A DNA stretch of 64,000 nt, taken from the NCBI GenBank assembly GCA_949152475.1, contig OX424558.1, positions 40,726,751 to 40,790,750 on the forward strand, read 5' to 3'. The notes below the pieces were generated by a model. The model did not search any database. It was not told the origin of the DNA and saw nothing but the letters and a program-made list of their open reading frames with translations. Of the stretch, positions 50,753 to 62,263 are shown piece by piece (the first letter of the stretch is position 1; every line of letters begins with the position of its first letter). The position numbers and the translations under genes were made by a program. The stretch comes from Terebella lapidaria (taxonomy: Eukaryota; Annelida; Polychaeta; Terebellida; Terebellidae).

Positions 50753-53565
50753 AGTCTTGTTTTCTGAAGTACTACTTTTATATGGCAGTTCATCAGAGTA
50801 AGAATTAAACCTGAATGATATTCGGTGATATTTTGGTATACAATGCTTGTTGTTTATTTCTTGTACACCATCATTAATCTAAACTTGAATTTTCATAATC
50901 GCCTCAAGACGTTGCAATGCGACAACTATATAAAGCATCTTTTTTAATGAGAATTTGTTCATCATGTTGTGCCTGGTAATTTGTCGAGAGCTGCATGATT
51001 CTCACTAGTAAAAGTTTGCTGCTGCAGGTACAAAACAATCATTAACAGGACATCACTTGACTTCATTTGGCGAACAAATCCTAACAATACCGACAATAAA
51101 AATGATGATGGGCAATTATGTGGGTCATAATCATAGCCTACAGCAAGAATGATGGTAGTACACGAATAAAATTTTCTTTCCAACTGCTACCTCCAATAAA
51201 TGTATCTGGTGTCTGAGTGTCTGAGAGTTAGCTACAGGTATGAACCCCTGACAAGTTAATTGAGGAGTTTTAAAGATACAAAAATATTGAAACACTTGAA
51301 ACAGGCATATAGCTGACATCTAATTTGAGCAAATAAATCTGAGTAAACCCCGTGCCGGATGTTGTTTTTCATTATATAAATCATGGTGGTTGCTAGATAA
51401 GAAATATCCCTGCTGTGGATGAATCCCAATGATCCCTGATGTATGCCTCCGAGTCAGGTGTCTGCCATCATGCCTCTGGTACTTCCCCTCTCCTATATGA
51501 ATACACCTGGTTGTTTCGTTAATAAAATTACTAATTACTCCTAGAACTCTCTGTAGTTGATGTGTAAGTTCTGTTTACTTTAGCCCTCTTATTCACAGGG
51601 TTCACCTTGTAATCAGGTTTGATTAAACAATGAATCTACTCTTAGTAAACACCTATTACCATGATAAAAAGGACCATGATATCCACACACCCCTCTCACG
51701 TTTGTAGACGTGTACATACAAACTAGCGAGATATGGTTATTCCCTACAGTCTATGGTTGCTTCGGGTGATTATACTAGAGAGCTACAATCGGTGTCGAGG
51801 TGTAAAACTGCCTGGTGACTTTCAATTTCCGCATGTCAACCTCTTGACAGTCGAGTATCCTCCTTGCTGAATCTCAACATACGACAAGTTTGCAAAACCC
51901 GACTACAATCCAGCTGACTAGACAGCTGATCATTGTTTTTTTTATATTGTTTTATATTAGTATCACCTCGTTTATGTCGAAGACCAGTGTGAGTAATAAT
52001 GAGATCTTAAGTGTCTCTGGATCACTAACGATCGAGTCTGTTATCAACTCCAACACATAATCCCGTGTAGGACGTAGTTCATAGGCATATTGGGAATATT
52101 ATGTGTATACTAATTATTCCTCCTAATAATAGTACAATTGTCAGTTTTCCTTTTGTCGCCAATATTTATCTATTTTGGGCTTTGAGTCAAAACCTCACAA
52201 CAAACTACAGACAAATTAGTGCCAGCCAACTGAAAGTGTTTTTCCCTAATCGTCGGCTCTGTATTTTGATATATTTACTCAATCTTATACACATATAACC
52301 TGTACACATATTTAATATTTGTACATCGAATGACTCTGTGAAAACGTATCAAATTGTCTTGAAATGTACAACCATCAATTTATCAGACTATTTGGAGACA
52401 AACACACATGCGGCTCCTCATCCGGATTTGATCTAGATTTATGTCGCTGTGGAGGTGATAAGGCAGTATCAACCGATAAATATTTGGGTATCATGTGGTG
52501 TATGTCTGACATCTGTTTTGACAACAAATAGGTGATATTTCTATAAGTTCAGCCCATATATCTGAAAAAAAATGACACATGTATGCTTATCTGACACCCG
52601 ATATAGATAAACAAATTCTATGAATATTAAACACAGAAGCTGTTTCCTGTATTACCTTCCAACCTGTACCTTGTTCAAAATCAACCCGTCACATTCATAG
52701 TGTATGGGCCGGACACACCAAATTAGGGTCATTGGTACCACTTGGGGGGGCAAATGCCCACTATATTTTTTTGAAAGCTATATGTCCCTAGAGCACATTT
52801 CTGCATGATAGCCCTCTGGATCTGGTAGCTTAACGGCGTCACCAGGCCGAACGTGGACCCACCCCCCTTCAATTTTTGCATGTTTGAAAATCTACATTTT
52901 GGACAAAAACTACAATGTAGGGTTCCAATAAATCAACCTATCATCACAAAACCCATGAGAAATATTGGCAGATATGGAATGTCTTTGGAATAAATGTATT
53001 TAAAGTTTTTTAAAATTCAAAATGGCAGCCAAAAACCAAGATGGCCGCCAAAAATCGTCAATTTACTCCGAAATACACAACACTACAATATAGCATACAA
53101 AACGAAATTTATATGCTCTATGCGACCACATTACCTTCTGGTGCAGCACTTTGTCTATTGAAAGTCAAATATGGCTGCCAATAATAATATGACAATCACA
53201 ATTACATTGAAATTAGAAAACAAAATTTGATGCGTGCGGAGCATCACAATTCATGAATCGGTCACACTTTTTTTTTGCAATTTGGCACGTTATTAGCTAC
53301 TGGTCTGGAATTTGCATGTTGAATTTGGTAAGTAGTAGCACATATATATACACTGTTCAAGATGTCATAACAAGTAACTTCCTGTGGCTGTGATGATGCA
53401 CAGATGTGAACATCCAAAATGACAGAAGCCGAAACTGGATATGTTGCATCGAAGTTCTTGTGAATGGATATAAACTTGTGTAATATAACTTTTTGTAGGT
53501 ATTGGGCGAGCATTGTATGCATGTCAACTCAATAGTTCATTCCAAATAACTACCTATCTGCTTGG

Positions 53566-55138
53566 ATGCCCATGAGTGGAAATCCAACATGGCTGCTACT
53601 CGAAAATGACTCGTCTCAAAATTGACACATCCCGAATAATTCTATCTAATGATGAATCAAAGGTTGTATTGTTGAGAAATCTGCTGATGAACATAAAAAT
53701 GTACCACAAACAAGCTTATATGGCTGTCTGTAATCATCCTTTTTCAACACAGAATAATTAGCATGATTTTCAGAAACATATCAAAGTTGTGTTTTGAATT
53801 TTAGTTGTAGGATTTTAGTTTCTATTCATCAACAAGATTTATCTATTGTTCAAATATTTGAGATCTTGGAAAATGCGTGTCACTTTAGTTTGATATCATT
53901 CCCATATGGAACGTCACTTCTTTTTAGTATACTGCATCTATTTTACTCGTTCCAGAGTTGGTTTTGCTTGTCTGCAATATATTTGCTAGTCATTTAGTGA
54001 CACAGAATCAGTGCATGGCTTCCAGAAAACTGTAAAAATGGTATTCGGCATTTTAATTTTGGGGTTTTCATGTTTTGATTTACATCAACAAAACAAATCG
54101 ATTGTTCATACAGGTAACAATCATTTTCGGGAAGCAGTCATGATGTTGTTCTTTGTAGAGTCGTGCCTCCTCTTCGTTCCGGAGGCGTTGAGTAAGTTTA
54201 GCCTCCTACAGTGCAAGCTGAACACAAAGCATCTGGAGATTTTCTCCAGACCAGCTCTGTCCCTTTTTTGTTTCTAACATTATGATTCATTAGGTGGGTC
54301 TGGATGAGTCCGGGCTATACATATTTGACATTTACACTCAATCATTCATGGATGTCTTCCGGTGATTCTGTGTTGCTGTTTAATAATGAGGGGGTACTTA
54401 ACAGAATGGCATCTCTACATCTGAACAAATGACCAATTTCAAAGATATAATGTTTGTTCACTTGATATTGGTTGAAGAACAGCTTTGTTGGACTGGAGTT
54501 TGTGACCTCCAGGGAGAAACTTTGTTGGAAGAAAGTGTGTAACCTCCAATGAGAAGCCTTACGTCAACAGTGTCCCATACTGGATCCTACTTGAATAGCG
54601 AGCAAGCTTCATGTTGAGGAAAGCAGACTGGATTTGGCACAAGCTGTTACCTTCAGGCGTTCACTTTCAATAATTGTTTTGCGCATCTCAGCTTTCTTCA
54701 GCTTTCCCTCCATGATTTGCAAAGCATTCATCCCATACTAAGCTAGCCGCTTGGCACAGCAAATAAACCACGATGACGACTCCTCGTTTTTCGTGGTGTG
54801 CTGATATCGGTCAATGACAGCCAGTGGTGCGTCCGGTTTTATTGCCCACCTTATTGAGTAAAGTGGCCATTTTCAGGACCAGGATTATCTCTAGCGGCGG
54901 GATCCAACAGAGTCACACACTTGACGGCACACTTGACAGTCCCTGGCGGTAATGATTGAAGTTCTCGTGATGTGGTTTGATGATGTTTCTCCAGTCCCTG
55001 GATCTGCTTCGTTTATAGGACAACCTATATGACAAACTATATAACAACCTCCAGTTCATAGGTAAACATTCGAAGCACGTATGTCCTGTAAATATCTTTC
55101 GTGATCTTTTGTGAGATGCCATTCCTTCCATGCTAACT
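53566..55138. other. Interior of long-inverted-repeat element, unassigned
   Basis: No clear ORF. On the minus strand about 54250-54130 reads RLRNEEEARLYKEQ in one frame, which may be a retroelement remnant. Confidence 0.3.
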
Positions 55139-55555
55139 GGTACTCATCAGTGAGTATGAGGTTCTTCTGGCTTGAGAGAGGCGGGATTCAATGAGAGATC
55201 AAAGGTCAAGCAGTTGGAGTAGTAGTCCATTCCGATGCTAACGGTACTCAATAGTGAGTATGAGGTTATCCTGGCTTGAGAGAGGCGGGATTCAATGAGA
55301 GATCAAAGGTCAAGCAGTTGGAGTAGCAGTCCATTCCGATGCTAACGGTACTCAATAGTGAGTATGAGGTTATCCTGGCTCGAGAGAGGCGGGATTCAAT
55401 GAGAGATCAAAGGTCAAGCAGTTGGAGTAGCAGTCCATTCCGATGCTAACGGTACTCAATATTGGGTATGAGGTTATCCTGGCTTGAGAGAAGCGGGATT
55501 CAATGAGAGATCATAGGTCAAGCATTTGGAGTAGCAGTCCATCGCGAGAAGGTTC
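55139..55555 (+). repeat. 104-bp tandem repeat, four units
   Basis: Units begin near 55171, 55275, 55379 and 55483 (TTGAGAGAGGCGGGATTC, then AGATCAAAGGTCAAGCAG). Each carries AGATCAAAGGTCA, a one-base variant of DR1. Confidence 0.85.
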
Positions 55556-55639
55556 AATGAATCTGAGATTTGCAGATCTTTGTTGTTAATCATGAGTTGA
55601 GCTGAGGCCTCAATTTCATATTTGATACACTTGAATTTG

Positions 55640-55762
55640 ACGGGGTGTTATGTGGATCAGCTACATGAACTACTAGCGTCATATGCAGACGATATAGATC
55701 TGATGTCCAAAGATATTGTCGATCTCCAAACCCAGATGAAGATCATTGAGAGCTATGCTTAA
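55640..55762 (+). pseudogene. Reverse-transcriptase fragment (YADD box)
   Basis: Plus strand reads YVDQLHELLASYADDIDLM then LQTQMKIIESYA and stop. YADD with its flanks is a LINE reverse-transcriptase motif; only ~40 residues remain. Confidence 0.65.
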
Positions 55763-55918
55763 GGAGAAAAAATACTGAATGGTCTTGTAGTTTTATGTAG
55801 ACTGATTCTGCCTTGTCCGACACCCTGATTGATGGTGAAGGGTTCACCGAGATTACCCTGGATTTTGATGCGGACCTCTGCTTTCAGAATGTTCGACATT
55901 TAGATCAGCAGGATGTGA

Positions 55919-56170
55919 CTATCTGGAAGAATATAGCTTCCTCAGCAGACAGCTGTAGTCCACCACATCAAATGTCTTCTGGACATCCAGTATCGCAACA
56001 CACAGGGGTGCATCTGCTATGCTGCTGTAAGGATACGGGAAGCCAGGGCTGGGACAAGGCTCTAGTAAAACTGTATTGCAGAGATGCCTGGATGAGTCCG
56101 GATTCAGCAAGGGCAAACAGCATGTGCTCGGAGCTTTCGCCAGGATCGGCGTGATGGTGATGCCCCTGAA
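55919..56170 (-). pseudogene. Reverse-transcriptase fragment (fingers/palm), opposite strand
   Basis: Minus strand reads NFRGITITPILAKA, then VAILDVQKTFDVVDYSCLL, matching the region before the YADD box of LINE reverse transcriptases. It faces the YADD fragment at 55640, so either one LINE was broken by an inversion or two copies are present. Confidence 0.65.
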
Positions 56171-57304
56171 GTTAATTGAGCTCAGCTTATTCTTTCCTTT
56201 TTATGAATTATGATGATGTAGGCAGCAATAATGTTTTCTTGACAGATCCCTTTTGCTATGAATACCGTATTGGTCCTAATAGTGGCAGGCGCCCTAATAT
56301 AAGAGCAGCCCCCTCTTTTCCCCCAAAATGTTCGATTTTTATAACCTTGTATCAATGTAATTCACTTCATATCTTTCAAATAAACTATTGGAGTGTTTCA
56401 ATCTACACATTTATGTTATTTGAATCATAATAAAGGGGATTGAATAATATGGGTATATTATTCAGTGATTTCCTTAAATTTAACCTCTCTTTTTTGCTAG
56501 TGCTGCTGCAGGAGGTCTTGCTTTGGCTCGCCATGCTACTATCAGAGCCAGTACAGTATGATGATGTACAGGAGGTTACTATGTTGCAGGATAGTGCCCA
56601 GCTGTTTCCTATTTGTGAGTGCATATCGGGCTTTTGCAACTTCTCATTGGTCAATGGGAATGAAAATTCAACTTCTGATTTCATTCCTGTTTGTGATTAG
56701 TTTTCCATTCACTGATACTAGCAGTTCTGGAGCAGCTGAGGAGGGAGTAGCTCGATGTTTCTGGAAAAATTTATTGAGTAGCTTTGTGTCTCTTGAACTG
56801 GCTTGAGTGACGTCTTTGTACAACTTTGAACAGTTATCGGTATTTGTTTGTCGTTGAGATTGACAGAATAGCTTCTCTGCAAGGAGACGATCCTCCTGTA
56901 GTGCTCCCGAGCTACATTAGGTAATAGGCCGTCACGCCATGCACAGAGTGCTACTCAATTGACAGCCACTGCCTTTGAGACTGCACATTGCAGGTGTATT
57001 TGCACTGCTTTTTGGGGAGCTGGGGTCTCAGTGAAGGCCTGAGGGACGGCTTTCTGATCCATAGTAGGAAGGAGTTCAAGGATGGTCTGGCAGAATAAGT
57101 TACGATCACATCTGTCCAAGTTTTCTATGGGCTGGATCGTGGCAGGGATGAACTCTTCACTTGAACCTGCCCTCTCAGATAGTCATTTGTTGGAAACATG
57201 CCATTGTTTTACACCACTTCTGTAACTTTGATCTCTATTGTTTCTATCCTCTACTAAAGATGCATTGAAGTCGCCAATGATGATGATGTTATATAGAGGC
57301 ATGT
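56171..57304. other. Interior of long-inverted-repeat element, unassigned
   Basis: About 57130-57000 on the minus strand is open and reads LDRCDRNLFCQTILELLP; perhaps the upstream part of the LINE relic. Nothing else recognised. Confidence 0.3.
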
Positions 57305-60179
57305 TTTCGTTAGGTAATTATTTAGGGGGAACTTTTGAGTTGGCAGGCATATTATTCACGCCAAAGCACCTACAAAAAGTGATGTTACACAAGTTTATAT
57401 CCATCCACAAGGTCTGAGATGCATCATTTCCAACTTCGGCAGCGGCCATCTTGGATGTTCACATCTGCACATTTTTACAGGAAGTTGCTTGTTCTGAAAT
57501 TTTGAAAAGTGTATATATATGAGCTACTACCAAATTTGACATGCAAATTCCAGATCGGTGGCTAATACGTGAATGATATGCCAAATTGCAAGAAACGTGT
57601 GACCGATTCATGAATTGTAATAGTGCACGCATTCAATTTTGTTTTCTAATTTCAACGTAAATGTGAATGTCATATCAATTTTGGCATCCATGTTGGACTT
57701 ACTATAGACAAAGTGCTGCACCAGATGGGAATGTGATCACATAGAGCAAAGAAGTTTTGTTTTGTATACCATATTTTAGTGTTGAGTATTTCGTAGTAAA
57801 TTGACGGTTTTTGGCGGCCATTTTGGACTTTGGCAGCCATTTTGAATTTTAAAAATCTTCAAATACATTTCTTCCAAAGACATTGCATATCTGCCGATAT
57901 TTCTTATGGGTTTTGTGATGATAGGTTGATTCATTGGAACCCTACATTGTAGTTTTTGCTCAAAATGTCGATTTGCACGCATTCAAATTTGTTTTCTAAC
58001 TTCAACGTAAATGTGAATGTCATATCAATTTTGGCAGCCATGTTTGACTTACTGTAGACGAACTGATGCACCAGAGGGGAATGTGATCACATAGAGCAAA
58101 TAAATTTTGTTTTGTATACCATATTTTAGTGTTGAGTATTTCGAAGTAAATTGACGATTTTTGGCCGCCATCTTGGATTTTGGCGGCCATTTTGAATTTT
58201 AAAAAACTTTAATTACATTTATTCCAAAGACACTGCATATCTGTCAATATTTCTTATGGGGTTTGTGATGATAGGTTGATTTATTAGAACCCTACATTGT
58301 AGTTTTTGTCCAAAATGTAAATTTTCAAACATGCAAAAATTGAAGGGGGGTGGGTCCACGTTTGGCCTGGTAACGCCGTTAAGCTACCAGATCCAGAGGG
58401 CTATCATGCAAAAACGTGATCTAGGGATATATAGCTTTCAAAAAAATATAGTGGGCATTTGCCCCCCAAGTGGTACCGACCACCCCCTATGGCCCATACA
58501 CTATCATATCTGCTTTCAGAATCTAATGTTTCATGCTTTTTTAATGTATCATTTATGAATTTCAAGGCACTGCTCATACCAAAATAAATATAAAACCAAC
58601 GCTACCCTTCAGTGATTCGTACATATTCACTGATGTTGAAACAGATTATGTGAAACAAACAATATATCATTCATGACACTCAAATCATATAGATGAAGGA
58701 ACTGAATTGCTTTTCTGCCATGACAAGAATTCGTGATGAAAATATTGAGTATCACAAATCTGATAAAGTGTGAGAATTGAGCTGACCTGAGACTTGCGTG
58801 TCTACGTCCTTATCCACCTTAAGGGGACTTTATTTGGAGAGAGTAATACACCGGCGACCGGGACATGAGCCCAGTGATTCCCATTGATATTTATTGTTCT
58901 ATTATCAAACGCGAACCAGGCGCCGACACAGACGAATACAGGTTTGGTCCAGGACAGTAAACATTCTCCATGATCAACGTACCACAATCGTACTGAGTGA
59001 ATGGTTAGCCATGAACATGATGGAATTGGCTTTGTACAAATGTATGAATGACATGAAAACAAATAAATGTGGAACCTGAATATGGGAAAATATATATTCC
59101 CAACTCGATCAGATACAAGGCGACCCAGACAAGCCCAAATCCACACACACTTGTGGTTCAATATCAGACAAAATCAACTCTATATCAGAAGGATTGTGTC
59201 TTTGAATCTCCAAGGCATGTTCCAAGGTTCATAACACTGTTCTGCGACTTCACGAGGTATATACAATGTACCGCTCTCTCACCCTGTGCCTTCTCAGATA
59301 CAATGATTCAGTACAGTACATGCAGTACAACACTTTACAGTACAGTGTTGTCATGTGTTGTTTTCTGAGGATCTACTTTCTTTTGCAGTTAATCAACCAT
59401 TAAGAATTATAGCTAAATGATATTCCGTGATATTTGGGCATACAGTGTTTTGTTGAGTTTTTTTTCCTTGTGTACCTTCTTTAGTCCATATTTGACTTTT
59501 CGAACATCACCTCAAGAAGTTGCAATCGATAATGATATAAAGCATCTCGTGTGAATGGAGATTGTTCATCATTTTCTGTTTTGCAATTTGCCAAAAGTTG
59601 CTTGATTACCAGTAGTAAAAGTTTGCAGTTGCATGTACAAAACAAATTCTTTTCTGGTTCACCACTTGATTTTGTTCACTTGTCAAAAATTGCTCGGCAA
59701 ACAAACTTTAACGATACCGATAATAAAAAAGATGATGGACAAATTATGCTGGTAATAACCAAATCCTGCAGCAATAAAAAGTTTAATTAAAGCAGGACAG
59801 TGGGCTGCCCTTTCCGATTGTTACCTCCAATAAGAGTAGCTGGTGACAAATATTACCTGACTGAGAGCTGGCAATAGGTATGAACCACAAAGAACAGCTT
59901 GACTGGAGATTTTTAAAGACAAAAATATATTGAAACAGGCACTTTCAAAGTGGAGGGTAATTTGAAAGAACAAATCTGAAACCCAATGCCAGAATCGTCA
60001 TGATTCAAACTGTTGCTCTTCATCCTGGACATCTCGTTGGTTGCCGATAAGAAATGTTCCTGCTGTGGATGAATCCCAATGATGCTCGAGGTGTAGCCTC
60101 GAGCCAGGTGTCTGCCTGCATATTTAATTACTAATTACTTATACTGTCTGCAGTTGATGTGTAAGTTCTGTTTACTTCA

Positions 60180-60485
60180 GTAAGTAATTAATTTCAAATG
60201 TAAATAAGCAAATATCGAAATACATGTTGGACACCAGAAGAGGAAACCTCATCAGGCTGGTGACCATCAACAGAACACACAAATGTACAAACGTATATAC
60301 ATACTTTCACAATATAAACAAACATACACATTCATAAAGTAAAGATAAACATAGTATTACATTACATTTATAAATGTATACACTGGCATCCATAATGTTA
60401 AAGTTTTTTACTGATTAGGGCTACACAACATAGAATCCAAAGACAGAATCCAAACACGACGTTAGGCTGCAATAGCTTTGAATGA
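60180..60485. other. Extra ~300 bp in monomer 3
   Basis: Absent from monomers 1 and 2 at the corresponding place, after GTTCTGTTTACTT. Origin not recognised. Confidence 0.4.
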
Positions 60486-61376
60486 AGTACAATTGACATA
60501 ATTCTACATTTGAAGCTTCCCTTTCCACGTATGCTTTGCTTCACGCAGACTCCAGTCCCTGATCCTAGCAATGTGTGTGTTTGATATCACATACATTATT
60601 GCAACTATATGAAATCAAAGCATACTTGAGGGTTGTTCCCTTTTTCGAAATTCACTGTGATGTATAAACCTCTCTGTTGAAATATGAACCACCATTTTCT
60701 GCTGACCTATGAATTGAAATAGCTGGCTACAAGGGACAAAAATGTCTGATATTCTCCTGGTGTCCACATGGGACTTTCAATTTCCGCTCGTCAGCTACTT
60801 GACAACCTAGGATACTTCCCTGCCTGAACGCAACACATGACAGAAACTTTGCATCCTTGTCTACATTCTGGCACCTATGACTCGTTACGTTCTAATCCGC
60901 TGATAAGTGTAATTGAAATATAAACATATGTGCTGATTTGAAATATAAACACTGTGTCACTTCGTGTATGTTGAGTACTAGTGTTAGTGATTTGTATTGT
61001 CAGCTTTACACATATTCCCATACAGGGTTCATGGCCTATCGGGAATACTACCTGTCATAATAATAGTACAATTGACATAATTCTACATTTGAAGCTTGTA
61101 TTTATATTGAGCTGTGTGTCACAATTTTTACTATGAACCACAGAAAAGTTTTATATTCAAATAAAATAAGTTTTCAGTTTCTATTTGTCGACTTATTATT
61201 TCGGTAAATCGATTCGTACCTTAAATAGACTAATTGAAGTATTTATCAACATATTATACAGGCTAAACCAGGCTAATGATTACATTGACAACAAAGGAAA
61301 AGTTAAGGAAACTGATTATTCACATAAAAAATATATAGATTAGGTGATCAAACAACAAATGTATAACATCAAAATA

Positions 61377-62263
61377 TTAGCCCAAGGGCTGATGTTTAAT
61401 GATCAACTACATTTTTTAAAACCTAAATTGTTGTGGTCAGTTAAGGTCAAATTCAAAAGTCACCATTAGGATCAAAGTGTTTAACTTCCCACAGCACTAG
61501 ATATGCACTAGGGATAGCAGTAGAGCTCCATCTTAAAATGTTCGAAGAGTTTACTCCATACAGCTATCATTTATGAAGATAAATTATGAGAACGAATTAT
61601 TTTTGGTGAATTTTCAAATGCCATGAAAAGCTTTGTTTTCAGGTGAAATTGCTCAAAACAGAGAATGACTTATATTTAGACCAAACTATTTTTTTCATCG
61701 ACCCATCAGAAAATAAAAGTGATCACCATAATCAGACCAATTGGTGAGGAACAATGAAGTTCATGCACATTACCGGGGTGCATATGGGGAGTCATATGTA
61801 TCAGGAACAGAATTAATTATAATAGAACAGATTCCGAGAATGATGGAAAAAAGTTTTCAACTGGAAATGGTTCATAACGAATAGTGACTTTATTTTGAAG
61901 CAATGTGATTTATTTTCTACGACCAGTCGTAAAATCGAAATGACCATCACGTGCAGAACAGTGATTCAAACACATCACAAAAAATATGGAGAGTATAATG
62001 TATAAATTGGAAAAAAAATAATTTCAAAGACCGTCAAACTCCCAAATTGGCTGTTTTTAATTAACAATGGCTACAATTTTCTAAAAAAGCAAAAGCTAAA
62101 AAAATTAAAGTTTTCTCCCTCGTGAAGAATTTTGTGCAAAAATTCAGAATGATTCGATTAGTAACTTTGAAGATAAAGATGATGACAGATGCTGACAATG
62201 CAGGCAGACGATGGACACAACATCATGCCAATAGGTTATCGAACCAGAGTTACTGCAACCTAA
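61377..62263 (+). mobile_element. Diverged member of the AGGTTACCGGAC family, copy 4
   Basis: Starts TTAGCCCAAGGGCT and ends TGCCAATAGGTTATCGAACC...CAACCTAA, with the family's common 3' portion in between (TTTGTGCAAAAATTCAGAA, AACTTTGAAGATAAAGATG). The 134-bp units and DR1 motifs are absent and the ends have decayed. It lies within macrosatellite monomer 3. Confidence 0.6.

Larger units (their letters stand above)
52698..58503. mobile_element. 5.8-kb transposon with long inverted repeats
   Basis: The left arm 52698-53565 is inverted at 57305-58503. Tips are TAGTGTATGGGCC and GGCCCATACACTA, flanked on both sides by TCA (52695-52697 and 58504-58506), a probable 3-bp target duplication, and it interrupts macrosatellite monomer 3. 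The right arm is longer because a ~350-bp segment is tandemly duplicated (units at 57625 and 57975). The interior (53.6-57.3 kb) holds a 104-bp tandem repeat and reverse-transcriptase fragments; no transposase found. Long arms suggest a foldback-type non-autonomous element. Confidence 0.85.

Noticed and set aside
50573..50808. YSTVQYSTVQ repeat ORFs
   Set aside because: Plain translations of the (ACAGT)n microsatellite.
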